From positions 427,501 through 491,500 of the forward strand of contig JAEMWC010000256.1 in assembly GCA_016490735.1 (NCBI GenBank): a DNA stretch of 64,000 nucleotides, in the 5' to 3' direction. Shown in pieces: positions 19,208 through 30,431 of the stretch. A program made the translations under genes and the position numbers. The stretch's first letter is position 1, and every line of letters starts with the position of its first letter. The notes beneath the pieces were generated by a model. That model worked only from the letters and a program-made list of their open reading frames with translations, did no database searches and had not been told where the DNA came from. Origin of the DNA: Pachyseris speciosa (lineage: Eukaryota > Cnidaria > Anthozoa > Scleractinia > Pachyseridae).

Positions 19208-19665
19208 GAAACGGTAACTATTGGACACTGTTTTCTTGTTACTCTGCCCAATATGGACCAAAAGCCTGCTCATTTGCTGTTGTCAACAAAACCCTGCACA
19301 TCTACTGTTGTCAAAACAACTCTACACATTAACTGTTACCAGAAGCAGTGTTACTCTCTAAGCAAGCTGGCATTGAAAATGATGGAAAGGCTTTTCAGGA
19401 CTTCAAGGTTGTAAATGGTTTGCCTAACAATAAACGCTAACAATTGTTGGGCACTGTTTTCTTGTTACTCCACCTGTTATGGACCAAAAGCCTGCCCATT
19501 TGCTGTTGTCAACGAAACCCTACACGTTTTACTGTTCTGTCAAAACAAATCTACACACTAACTGTTATGAGAAGCAGCGTTTACTCTGTAAGCAAACTGG
19601 CATTAAAAATGATGGAAAGACTTTTTAGGTATTTAAGGTTGTAAATGGTTTGCCTTACATTCTGA
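19208..19665. repeat. Tandem duplication, about 226 bp x 2, downstream of the kinase gene
   Basis: Both units contain CACTGTTTTCTTGTTACTC, TATGGACCAAAAGCCTGC and GGTTGTAAATGGTTTGCCT, offset by about 226 bp and roughly 85-90% identical by eye. No ORF of note. Confidence 0.65.
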
Positions 19666-20214
19666 TCTTTAGCTTGCTGTTTTGTCGGGCAAATTTCGAA
19701 TTTCACTCTTAAGCTGACGTGTAAAGAATATCCACTATTTAAAAATTTAAGGAAAATAGACATTGAATGATGAAAAAATTCAGTCGTATTTAATTTTTTG
19801 TCGCAAACTTTGGGGAAAATGTTTCAGTGTTTCACAAAAGGGGTATGTATGATCTGCTGTTTTTGTATTTACATGTAAATTCCCTTGTGCAATGATTTTG
19901 GTTGACAAAACGTAGGCGGCTCTCGCCGGTTTCCAGTACTTTCCAGCTCTTGTACTTTGATGGATTATTACTACCAATCTCTATTAGCTGTTATTTTTCT
20001 GGTGGCATCAAGCAAATGTCCAATCATTGGTGAACAAGTTGTGAACTTTTTCTCACCCTATAGGTTACCGTAGTAGTACTATATCCTGTCGAAAAGACCC
20101 CTAATTTTGGCTTAAAGAGAAAATAACTAGTAAACGAGCTCGGTTAACCCCAATTTATACTGCTGAAAGGTAATAAGCATGTTAAGATCCAATTTTAGAA
20201 AAATTATTAAAAGA

Positions 20215-20290
20215 GTGTAGGAGGAGATTCAGAGTCACCTTGAAGTTCCGAAAATTTACGGTGGTTCTGAATCTGCTCCTACACTTTTTA
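20215..20290. repeat. Subterminal hairpin, left end of the palindrome
   Basis: AGTGTAGGAGGAGATTCAGA pairs, after a loop of about 20 bp, with TTCTGAATCTGCTCCTACAC: about 25 bp of imperfect stem. The right end has the same hairpin at 42,745-42,820. Confidence 0.7.
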
Positions 20291-22865
20291 AACTTTGCAG
20301 TAAGTTGTATTTTGTTATGCTATTTATTTCCCAACAATAAAAAATGAAAGTCACCGAGCTAGTTTTTGAATTATTATCGTTTAAAGGTATTAATTTGAGG
20401 TGTTTTCAACAGGTTAGAGTGTTGCTATAGTAATTGTTTTATAACTTGTTCACTAATGACGAGGTATTTCTTTGATACCACTATTAAGGTAATGTAGAAA
20501 TATTGGTAGTACAATCATCCATCAAAATAAAAGCGCAGGAAAGGAAAGTAGAGGGGTCAAAATCTCCTACTACTGCAAGAGTACTTACCCTAGCAGAAGG
20601 GTCAAAGATAGTCCAGCTTTACAAGGAAAATTTCACAGGTAGGGTTACCCTACCACCCGAGGCAACTTAATCGCATACAAATTGGCCCACAAGTTAGAAA
20701 ACAGTTCTGCCAAGTACTTTGATTCTCCTGTCTGTACTGCCTGTTATTGCTACTTTCTGGTGTTATGGAATGCTGTTAATTGTTACCTTATTGCTAGAAA
20801 ACGACAAATTGCAATTGTCAAACACGGTTATTTGATTTGACCCATGACTCGGTCTAGAAGAAGCTAGAAATATGAAAGGATTAACCGACCTTGCACTAGA
20901 ATTATTTCCGTTTCTGAGAGAGAAGGAAGATTACATCGCCCCACGTTGTACTCGATCGGCCATGATGGCCGTTCAGGTTGTCATGATGAAAAAAGAAGAA
21001 ATGTAGAGAGGGTAACCCTCCTGCCAGGATAACCCTAGCACTTGGGTCACCCTCCTTGCTTGTAAACAGGGCCTTAGAACTCCCGCCCCCTTATTCTTGC
21101 CTCTGCCCCCTCAATTGTACGTTATTGCCAAGTTATGGTATGCCCGCTTCAACAACGGTCAAACGAAAAAGACGAGTCCAGTAAATATTAGTTATTAATC
21201 ACGACTGCAACACTTCATGTGGACTGATCTGGTATGGTTTAGTCGTGTGCTGAAAGTTCGGATTAGTCTTTAGTCTTCGGCTAAACGACCTCCAACACGA
21301 AGTAGGGAAGCGTACAGTTTGTTTCTTCCTCCTTTTATGCTTCCAGTAACGTGTGTCCCTAAATTATATAAGCCTCCATCTCTATCACCCCCCCCCCCCC
21401 CCTCAAATAAGACCCCCTCTCAATCAACCCCCTCCCCAAACATGTTTAAAATAAATAAACCCCTCGAATTTACGGTACTAAAAATTAAGGACGAATTAGG
21501 TGAATTGGTTTTCCGGAAGTCAGGCAATCAAACAGAAAACAAAAACACAGCGCTAACCAGTCTTCACGTTCTTCGCAAAAAGGTTTTAAAACAATTCATT
21601 TTAGTGAATGATCTAGTTAAGTCCCAGACTAATGAAAAAGCTCTCGTTCCCCTGAATGGGCCCAGTTGCTTGAAGCATGGTTAGCGCTTACCAAGGTTTA
21701 AGGGAAGGTTTCACGCCTTGGCGCATGTGCAAACTATAACGTTAACCCATTCGATTCTTTTGTTCATAAAACAATCGGAAGAGTGCAGTGACTCTTGCGG
21801 TAAATTTGCCTTGGAATTTCTCGGTGAGTAGCGAAAACGTGACGATAAAATTGAGGTTGCTCATTAAGTACGGGACCATTAGAAAAGTGACGGGGTGGAA
21901 GGGGGAGGAAAAATACAAAATTAAAATCATGCAAGGGAAGGCAGCTGAAAGAAGAAATGAAGAAAACAATTCCAGCAGAGTGAATTGCACTGTCGGATTG
22001 AGAAACTGCCACAATTGCCAGCAATGATATTGAAATACATGTACAAAAATTACTGAAATGAAGAATTGGATTCAAACAATGTTTTTGACTCGAGAAGTGC
22101 ATTGCGCTAGAAATAGGCTTTCTACAGAAAAAATGATTACAGTCTTTCTGCATTAAATAGACGTGTGCAGTACTAATTAAGTGAACAAAAATGTTTATAA
22201 ATCTATAACTTTGACTTGCTTCTTGTCAAGGCTTCTGATTGGTCGCAGAAAAAAGTTAAATCTCGTGGGATTTTCAGGGCTAAACAGGGACAGCGGAGCG
22301 TATTTTGAATGGGGGGGAGGAGGGGCTGAGAAGGGAGCGCAAGAGGCGCTAACTTGTCGGGGGTCTGGAGATATTTTATGTATTTTTTTCTTCAAATTGG
22401 GGAGGGCTAAAGCCCCCTCCAGCCCCCTCCCCCCCCCCCCCCCCCCAGCCCCCTCGGCTCCGCAGTGCCTGGTAAATTCACGGAAAAATCGGCCGATTTC
22501 CCGGGAAATTTCAGGAGCAACTACGCAAAGAAACAATCAGTAAAAAAACAGCCGATTTCGTTGGAAGATTTTTTTGCCAAATTTTGCTAAAATCGATCAA
22601 TTTTGCGTCGATATGACCAGCGTTGTTTACAGCGGTTACCAGTCACACGCGCCCTCCAACGGTTTTTTTCCCTATTCGAAAATGATTGCACCTGTCGTCA
22701 CAATGGCCATGTTGGTGGAAAGGACAATAGCAAAAAAGCCGTCTTTTGGGAATTTGACTCTATTGTTATGCAAGCCTTGAGCTACATTTGTCTATTGTTT
22801 TGACACCAACGTGGCCGTCTTATCACGTGAGTGCAATCAAAGAATTGCAGGGCCGTAGCTATACA

Positions 22866-23029
22866 CCGAATGTAAAAATGGCTGCCTTTAAATTATTCTT
22901 TTTTTCTTATTCAAAATAGCCTCACTAACCTCGTTTTTGAGATAAAATTTGTTATCCTGAACGAGGTTAGTGAGGCTATTTTGTATACGAACAAAAGAAT
23001 ACTTTAAAGGCAGCCATTTTTGCATTCGG
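22866..23029. repeat. 164-bp foldback just upstream of the signal-peptide exon (left arm)
   Basis: AATAGCCTCACTAACCTCGTT pairs perfectly with its inverse around a loop of about 24 bp, and outer arms (CCGAATGTAAAAATGGCTGC with its inverse) extend the structure. It ends 27 bp before the ATG at 23,056. The right-arm version is at about 40,031-40,206. It may be a MITE in the promoter or 5' UTR. Confidence 0.7.
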
Positions 23030-23055
23030 TCGATTTAGTTTGGATTTCAGCGGCT

Positions 23056-23128
23056 ATGGAAAATGAGAAAGGCGTTTACTTGGTTGTGGCGTTGGCTATA
23101 TTTGGCCTAAACTTCAACTCTGTTTCAG
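23056..23128 (+). CDS. Secreted protein gene, signal-peptide exon (left arm copy)
   Basis: From the ATG the exon encodes a short polar start (MENEKG), a hydrophobic core rich in V, L, A, I and F, and a small-residue end, a classical signal peptide. It ends in phase 1 at donor GTAAAT. The next exon at 23,582 matches in phase. The left-arm copy reads toward the spacer, but there is no plus-strand F5/8C exon there, so this copy looks truncated. Confidence 0.65.
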
Positions 23129-23581
23129 GTAAATTTATAAGAAGATTAATGAATCGTATATTTGTGCTTGTGTGTCAATATTTCTATGTGTATCCCTGTG
23201 TATCAGTCGGTTCCTCAGTTTTATCCGATCCCATGTTCCTTTCAGCTGATCACTATCTAACTTAGGTTTAGATTCAGGAAAGAATATTGAAAACAATGCA
23301 AAATTTGTAGCACAACAACGCGTACAAAAACAGGCATTCCTGATTACCCGTGCTCTTTCAATTGCAATAATTAGTCGGCTTCAAAACACGGTCAAAACAG
23401 TGACGATATAAAGCTTCATCGATCATCGTCGATCGGCTTTGACCTTTAGGAATTGTTTCTTGTTCAGCTGCTCTTTTTAGGTATTAGTTTGCCTGATTCT
23501 TTCTCTTTTAATGCCACGTCACAAGTATTCTGCCTGAGTTACTGATTTTTGGTATTAAACTAGGAAATTGATTTGTTTCAG

Positions 23582-23716
23582 GGCGTACGGCACAGTTCGG
23601 TAATCAGTTCATTTACTTGTCTAATTATTCAGCTCCAAACTATTCCCGTATCAGTGATTGTGATTGCTTTCAGTTTCACCAGTGTGGACACTGTTTCTTG
23701 ACGGACAGGTCATGCT
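23582..23716 (+). CDS. Secreted protein gene, Cys-rich exon (left arm copy)
   Basis: After acceptor TTTGTTTCAG a 135-nt exon encodes about 45 residues with five or six cysteines in its second half, spaced C-x-C, C-x2-C and a final C at the splice site. It ends in phase 1 at donor GTAAGT (23,717). Reading through the donor soon meets a GGACT repeat and a stop, so the exon model is preferred. I do not recognise the domain; it could be the start of an extracellular module ahead of a discoidin domain. Confidence 0.55.
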
Positions 23717-24289
23717 GTAAGTTCAGGACTGGATTGGACTGGACTGGACTGGACCCGTATATTTTTACTATATTGTAAAAATAGTACTTGAACAATACTA
23801 TAAAAAGAACCTGATACGGTGCTGTTAACATCCGACATGTGATCTATAACTTCTGTATTGCTTTGCAAGTGCAAATTCACGTAGACAACCCCCCAAAAAG
23901 GTACCCATGGGTGCGTGTGTGGAGTGCCATTTAGAAATGTCATTGACATAATTTCGCTGTTACTTCATCAGTTTCAAACGGGTAGGTCATACTGTAAGTT
24001 CAGGACTAGACTGGGCTGAACTTGACTACATTGGATTTGCAAAACGAGGGCATGCAAACCATGCACTTGAGGACTTGAACAATAACAAACAAAGAACCTT
24101 ATAAAGTGTCGTTAACAGCCAGTAACCTTAAATCCGACATGTAAAATTGACCGTTATCTACCCTCGGCAGTATTTATAACAAACAAAGCCTGTTGGGGCC
24201 GAGCAAATACAGTAAATGAAAGAAATAATTCAAATAAACATAACTGGTTAAGAATCCCAACTGGAAGGAGGCAAAACAGTTGGCTATTT

Positions 24290-24372
24290 ATAAGCGTGGC
24301 CAAGCAAGAGCGGGATTTGAACCCGGGGCCTGCGCATTGCAAGTCCAGCGCTCTAACCTCTCGGGCACCATG
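24290..24372 (-). mobile_element. tRNA-like SINE head (left arm)
   Basis: The minus strand reads GGTGCCCGAGAGGTTAGAGC (D-arm, A-box), an anticodon-like loop CTTGCAA and B-box GGGTTCAAATCCC. The anticodon stem does not pair well over 5 bp, so it is probably a tRNA-derived repeat rather than a working tRNA. The inverted copy is at 38,702-38,784. Confidence 0.6.
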
Positions 24373-24635
24373 CCTTTACTCTGTATTTATATTTCCATCC
24401 TGTATGTTTGAATACGTCTTTTGCATTCTGTTATGCTCTGAGGAGCCTCCCACCAGTGTGTCCCGGGTTAGATACTCAGACTCGGCATCATATGTGTGTT
24501 GTGTTTGTTATTGGTTCTCGTCCCTGCTTTTTCTCCGGTTGTTCCTTCTCCTCAAAGACCTACATTTCCGAATTCCAATTCGATCTGCATAGTGTCCCCA
24601 AATTAGCACCGTGAGTGGAACTCAAAAAAAGTGAC

Positions 24636-24639
<4 letters not shown>

Positions 24640-24687
<48 letters not shown>

Positions 24688-25055
24688 CTATTATAATATT
24701 AACAATTTTTGCAATTATTTATTGTTTTATAAATATTGGATGACTTGTGAAATAAAATCATCAATATCATCATCATCATCATTATTATTATTATTATTAT
24801 TATTAATGCTTTAGAAATACACAGGCAAATAGAAACTAACGATATAATGTTCCGACGTTTCGGCGACCTCATGACGCCATTCTCAAGGAATTAATACATC
24901 TAAGATAATACTCCGTTGATTTCGCTTGTATTATTAATTCCTTGAGAATGGCGTCATGAGGTCGCCGAAACGTCGGAACATTATACCGTTAGTTTTTACT
25001 TGCCTGTGTATTATTACTATTATTATTATTATTATTATTGTTATTATTATTATTA
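24640..25055. mobile_element. Head-to-head PLE 3' ends in (ATT)n, left arm
   Basis: Two inverted PLE ends (about 24,825-24,895 and 24,933-25,010) lie between ATT-repeat tracts. Each has stem II GGCG/CGCC, GAAAC, ACGT minimal stem III and stem I GGAA/TTCC. The core box is TTGAGAA instead of CTGANGA, changing positions 3 and 8; G8 is needed for catalysis, so cleavage is predicted to be lost. A sister copy is at 38,040-38,310. Confidence 0.6.
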
Positions 25056-25626
25056 GTATCAGAGCGGTTTTCAATTGAGTGGCGAAAGTAATTCTCCTTT
25101 TGCTTTGGTTTTGCATTGCTTCTCCCTGTGATTGGCCAGGGAAAACTCGCGCCACTTTCTCAACCAATGAGAAGCAAAACCAATAAAACATCAGTGACAC
25201 ACGCGCCTGCGGCTCGTGTGCCACGTCTTTGTTTTTACCACATTTTGACGTCATCTGTGATCTATTACTGAATAGACGCACGGCAACATGGAATCTATTT
25301 GTTAAATAGTGCACTCGATTCAACCAATCATAGCGTGCTTAAGTATTTGAACATTTTATAAGTAACGATACGACGCCCGGCTAAACGTTATAAGACGGCC
25401 AAAATTTTTTGATGGACAGAAAAACAATCACCCGACAGGAAATGTGGGTCAAACATGATCTTACATGGGGTACTTAACATTCTGAGTATTGAAGTAACAA
25501 AATGTTGTACAAAAAGTTAGAACCTTAACAGTCTTTTATACGGCAGCAGCCTTTAATTCTTGAGCAAGTTATTTTCTTTTCGTTTTCCAATGTTTGAGTT
25601 TTTTGTGTGTAAAAGGATGACCACAT

Positions 25627-26962
25627 TGCTAGTGCGCATTCGTTCTGCGCACCACGCAACCATCTTATCTTGCGCGATTACTCGCGCGATTTCCTCAGAA
25701 GATTGTTTGTTTTGATGGTTATCGTATTTTTTGTAAGCTCTTGATTTAGCGGATAGTTTTACAGGATTGGCAACAGGTTGTCTACACCAAAAACCCGTAA
25801 ACGATAGCGTTATTGTGGTGTATTTTATGAAATTACGCTGAATCACGCCGGGAAAAGCAATTGAAGTGAAGTGGCAAATAATATATATGACTTAAGCTTA
25901 ATCAAAACATATCGCTGTATAAACTGATTCAAAGAAATCGCTTAAAAAAGTCATGTGGTACACATATCGGTTTAATACACAACAAATCCGTTTCGGTTTT
26001 ATTCTTTTATTTTATTCCTGTTTCAACAATAATAAAAAGAAAGATGTTTTCATCGAACGTAAGATATAACATAACACGATGTCTCACCTTCGTAACTGAT
26101 GAAAAGCTTCAACTTAATTGGCCTGAATAACGGACTGGGAAAATCAGAAGCAAGGAATCACGAATACTGGCTCTCAAACTGCGTAGTTTTTATGCATTTC
26201 AAAACTACTTCCAGAAAGATAATACAACCACAAGAAACAACTGCGAAAGTAATTGACAAAACTACAAAACATGATCTTACATACGTGTTTGTCTTCCACT
26301 TTGCAGAGCCTAAAAGGGCAAGTTATACTGCAAAAAACTTTGAAATTTACGCAAAATGCACGTCTCAAAACGTCTTCGAATTTGCTCTTAGTATTCAAAG
26401 CCATCTTCATTGAAAAAGTGTCCTCTAATTCCCGAAGAATCAAGAAAACTTTTTGTTCCAGCATGTGTCGCCATACCGGATATCCCAGCATGCCCAAGGA
26501 AAAGACATGCAAATATTTCACTTACTAGGGAGGGGGTAGAGCAGAAATTGTCTCAAGCTCCCAAAACAGCGCCTTAAAAGTAGAAAATAACCAATTTAGC
26601 TCTAAAAACGCCGGGTGACCCCCTCGTTTTACCTCACAAAACGAAAGTGGTAAGCCTACTCAACACATGGTGATTTTTTCGTAGTTCACAAAATATATTT
26701 ATCCTGTGTTTTTGCTCAACTAAAAGGGAGCAGTCAGGGCCAAAAATGCCTCCAATGCAATGATTTTGTAATAAATACCACATAAAAAGTAGTTTTTATA
26801 TCACCAGTTGTTATGTGTTTCAAAGCTTGTGGTTTGTTGTTGCCTTGGTAGATGTAAACAGGAATTCTAAGGAAATGTTCAGAGAAATATTTCTTCTTTT
26901 CGTTTTTGCGAAAAAAAATATTAAGTCTCTATTTTTTGCAGCTTTGGACTTAATTATCTCTG

Positions 26963-26993
<31 letters not shown>

Positions 26994-27075
26994 CAATTTT
27001 CGTTAGCCCTTACCAACATCTACATTTTAGAATAGTGATAATCAGCGAAAAAATATCTTCGTATTAGGAGGCACC
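25627..27075. other. Left-arm-only block of the palindrome
   Basis: At the matching place the right arm (near 37,460-37,485) has only about 20 unrelated bases. The block is AT-rich without a protein I can name; frames up to about 115 codons look fortuitous. It is either an insertion in the left arm or a deletion in the right. Confidence 0.6.
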
Positions 27076-27692
27076 GTCCTTAAGAAAGTAAATTTGCCTC
27101 TCTAATCGAATTGAGGAGTTGCCGTCGGAAGTTATGGTTGAAGCCAGTCTTGTGCACTCGAGTACATTATGTTCGACCAGTTTAAGCTGAATGGCAAGAC
27201 TCTATGCTAGTTTATAACAAGGAGACTTTTCAAATTCATGACGTTATTATAGTTATACTATAGATTATGTAATGTTTACAATATGAGCGGCAGTGTTGTA
27301 TCACCATTTGTAAAATTCATTAATAATTCATAAGTACAAAAACCAACAGAAATGCACTATTCAGGTCACGTGCATGGTTCTGTAAATAGTGATAAAGTTC
27401 AGCTGTCTGAAAGCACTGTGAGGGTTTGAAAGAGTAGCAGGGAAAAGCTGGGGTTGATGAATGAATTAATATAATAATTGAATGAATTATATACAACCAC
27501 TTGTGGTTGTAATGAAGTATACAAGCACATGTATTTGTATGAACACTTATTGTTAAAAATACGACAAATGAGCCCAATACAACATGACTCGCATTTAATT
27601 ACTTTTTCATTCAATAATAGCTCTGTTTTCCAGTTATCAAAAAATGTATGGTAGAGTTATTAAAAGCTGGACTCAAAACATTAGAAGAAACG

Positions 27693-28279
27693 TCACTTTG
27701 CGTCTTTTGCTCTCCTTGGGGTACTCTTATTTGCCGAGCCCGACAGGGAAAACATCAGTGCTTCCTTTACTATGCAAATTATCTTTGTTGACAACATTTG
27801 TTTTGGCCCTGAACTACAGTTAGGAATATCGAGACAAGTTAAGACTTCATCTGATGTGTCATCACCTACAGTGCTTGACCAAATATTACTCACAACACAA
27901 GTATCTTCTTGTTTAATTTCCAAACCAGAAAACATATTGTCTGGCGGAGCAAGAGCATCACTAAAAATTTTAACTTGCTGCTTGCTTGGCTTTTGGTAAC
28001 GAAATAAAGAATCTGATCTATGACCTGTGCGTTCCCTTGCCTGCTTTTCATTCACACCATTGTATAAAGCCTTGTGGCGCACGTTATGCTCAAACAATGA
28101 GCGGTCTTCCTTTTAATGCCTGCTTTTTTACATAATTTATCAGGGAGCATTTTACTTAGTGCATTTATGCCTACTGCCATGTAATCACAAGAAAAAGACC
28201 CATCTCTCGCCGGCCGAAAATAAAATGTTTCAATACTATTGGCACAGTTTTGAGTCTTGTCTAAGTACAAATGAAACAA
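27693..28279 (-). pseudogene. Crypton-like tyrosine recombinase C-terminal part (left arm)
   Basis: Two minus-strand frames, broken near 28,060-28,090, together cover the C-terminal catalytic region of a phage-integrase-type recombinase: a RKTAHCLSIT block (the HxLR region), then RERTGHRSDSLFRYQKPS, which contains the second His-Arg-type motif and the candidate nucleophilic Tyr. The catalytic Arg of HxLR is replaced by Ser. Crypton transposons and KCTD1/ZMYM-like domesticated relatives carry this domain. Downstream codons form a Ser/Asp-rich tail. The N-terminal part is missing and the frameshift makes this copy inactive. Confidence 0.7.
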
Positions 28280-28619
28280 ACTTTGAAGGCAACGCGAAAA
28301 TTACACAAATATTCGTATATGATTACAATTTTGTCCAAACAAGAAACGATTCCGAACAATGACAATTTCAAAAGTAATACTAATACAAGCCATGCATGCT
28401 TTCCTCACACATCGACGATACTACATCAAATTAATCATTCCACAAGAAGTTTACAATATTCGCGCGAGAATTTATGGTGTTGCAGCTGTTTGGTCACATG
28501 CATGCTTTTCTAACACATCAACGATACTACTTACAAATACTCATTTCACAAGTTCGCGTCAGTGTTGTATGTAAGAGATAAATACCGAGAACGGAGGTAT
28601 TAACCCATATACATTCCGA

Positions 28620-28664
<45 letters not shown>

Positions 28665-29048
28665 AGGTATTTATCTGACTTATTTCATGATATTATTCAT
28701 GAGGGATCTTTATATGACGATCCTTTGTTCAAGGGGCCAAACACCGGCTAATTAGTACGGTTACACCTTCGTCGGATCAAAGCAGATACAATGAAAGCAA
28801 CCTGATGTGTGCGTTTCTCACAGGACTGTGAAAACTTGTGGCGCGAATTCCTCCGTGACAAGCGCTAGACTTTTTTGTACTTTGATATTTTGGCGAGTCC
28901 ACAAGGGACGTAGCATTGCATTTTCTTTGTTTCTTTGTTTATGTGTTCTATTGTTTGATATTTTGTTTTGGTTCTTGTTTACTAGCTTTTCGGTATATTT
29001 GTACGAATGTTTTCCAACGACTCATTTCTCTGTTTTTGTGCTGTCATT

Positions 29049-29306
29049 ATGGACGGCATGTATAGCGACGAGGAGCTTTTCCTTACTCAAAATAGTTTTT
29101 TGGAAGAAATATTACAACACAATTTTAGTATTGATTCTATTTTAGACGGCCTAGTAGCTAGTGATGAGCCTGCTTTACAAAGTTCGTGTGCGAAAGAATT
29201 AAAGCGGACGGACCCATCGAATTCGAAGTCGAGCTACAAGAAGAAACCACTTGTAAATTTTCTAAGGGTTGTGATGAAGCTACAATTCCTGAAACGAAAC
29301 CTGTGA
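29049..29306 (+). CDS. Hypothetical acidic N-terminal frame in the 1.2-kb insertion
   Basis: From an ATG at 29,049 an 85-codon frame reads an acidic, helix-rich start (MDGMYSDEELFLTQNSFLEE) and a Lys/Ser-rich end. Coding signal may continue in another frame to about 29,340. I know no domain. It could be the N-terminus of the recombinase protein whose catalytic part is elsewhere in the arms. Confidence 0.35.
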   Translation: MDGMYSDEELFLTQNSFLEEILQHNFSIDSILDGLVASDEPALQSSCAKELKRTDPSNSKSSYKKKPLVNFLRVVMKLQFLKRNL

Positions 29307-29569
29307 CATTTAATCAGTGTACATTTATAATCTCGAAAGACTGGAAACTTAATTGAAAAGAAACATGCATTTTCTCTCTATATTGTTTGTAGTGAAGTAC
29401 ATGACGAAGCAGATGACATTATTGTCGAAAATTTAGGCCGAAATTTGTCAAGAGGTAGAATTTGATTTTCTCAGGAAGAGCAAGGTTCTATTGAGTAACT
29501 GGAAAGTAAATAATTAATGAGGGATTAATTTGAAGAAATAATAATAAATCCTTCGCTTCAGGAATTTCT

Positions 29570-29650
29570 TTGTATAAGTCCCTGAAACGAGGGATTTATA
29601 CGAATAAATCCCTGAAACGAGGGATTTATACAGATAAATCCCTCATTTAC
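29570..29650. repeat. 30-bp tandem repeat, about 2.5 copies
   Basis: CCTGAAACGAGGGATTTATA recurs at 29,581 and 29,611, each flanked by AAATCC, so every unit also contains the inverted pair AAATCCCT/AGGGATTT. Confidence 0.7.
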
Positions 29651-29807
29651 AATCAAATTCAATTCATCAGCCCCGCTCTTCCCTGCAACATTATCAAACC
29701 CTCCCCGGACTTTCAGTTTGTTAATATTCAACAGGGTTGTAAGTTAAATAAAGGTTGTTGAACAACAAAAGAAAATGTGTCAATCATGAAATAACACTAG
29801 TCACAGA

Positions 29808-29935
29808 CTCTCGGCTTCGCCTCGAGTTTGTAAATAGTGATACAATACTGCCGCTCATATTGTAAACATTATTTACAAACTCGAGGCGAAGCCGAGGGTT
29901 TGTAGATGTGATACAACACTGACGCGAATATACTG
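29808..29935. repeat. Inverted motifs CTCGGCTTCGCCTC / GAGGCGAAGCCGAG (left arm)
   Basis: Two copies in opposite orientation near 29,811 and 29,881, each next to TTTGTAAATAGTGATACAAC or its relative. The right arm has the same pair near 35,885-35,985, and a variant GAGGCGCAGCCGAG lies at 30,901. They look like ends of a small DNA element with palindromic tips. Confidence 0.6.
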
Positions 29936-30114
29936 TAAACTACATATTCAACGTCGGCATTCTGTGTTCATGTTCATCGATTATTTTTGTAGTACAAGAC
30001 ATTTAAACGCAGAAAATCGAACGAAAAGTTTAGGTAAATCAGGAGAATGTTGTATCAGATATACAACCATTGATTAATAAAACATTTCTTTTGTTTTTCC
30101 TTTATGAATTATTC

Positions 30115-30431
30115 AAATGAAGAATGATCCTCGCAGTTGTGAACGCAATTTATGCAATTGCGAAAAGAAGCCTGAAAAAAATTCAGGACTTCAACGGGGT
30201 TTGAACCCGTGACCTCGCGATTACCGGTGCGATGCTCTAACCAACTGAGCTATCAAGCCACTGACGTTGGGAGCAGGTCAATTGTGGGTTCATATGTTCC
30301 CGTGAAAGAAATGAGTGTGAATGATATATGAAACGAATCATATATGAACTGCGGAAATGAAATCAAATGAAGAATGATCCTCGCAGTTGTGAACGCAATT
30401 TATGCAATTGCGAAAAGAAGTCTGAAAAAAA
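30115..30431 (-). mobile_element. tRNA-derived SINE with direct flanking copies
   Basis: The minus strand at 30,186-30,262 reads GATAGCTCAGTTGGTTAGAG (A-box), an anticodon-like region with CCGGTAA, and B-box GGGTTCAAACCCC. A 65-bp block with GAAGAATGATCCTCGCAGTT occurs on both sides (about 30,117 and 30,367). It matches a repeat I recall as common in coral genomes. It lies just inside the palindrome spacer. Confidence 0.7.

Larger units (their letters stand above)
28572..29808 (+). mobile_element. 1.2-kb insertion in the left arm, possibly an internally deleted recombinase element
   Basis: The right arm lacks this block. It starts with inverted motifs around CCGAGGGCCGTAGGCCCGAG, carries a frame near 29,049-29,306, and ends with TTCATCAGCCCCGCTCTTCC followed by CTGCAACA, which resembles the 3' non-coding end after the recombinase gene (near 37,085-37,150). 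This suggests one element family with the recombinase domain deleted here. Bounds come from comparing arms and may be off by a few bases. Confidence 0.5.

Noticed and set aside
21742..22543. Several 80-130-codon frames in the left arm, mirrored in the right
   Set aside because: Mirrored frames differ by frameshifts between arms and include C-run translations; no sign of selection for protein.
24290..24372. Functional tRNA gene
   Set aside because: A and B boxes are good but the anticodon stem is poor, and it is embedded in a duplicated repeat; a SINE is more likely.
30186..30262. Functional tRNA-Thr-like gene on the minus strand
   Set aside because: The anticodon arm does not form five proper pairs and flanking direct repeats show it is part of a SINE.
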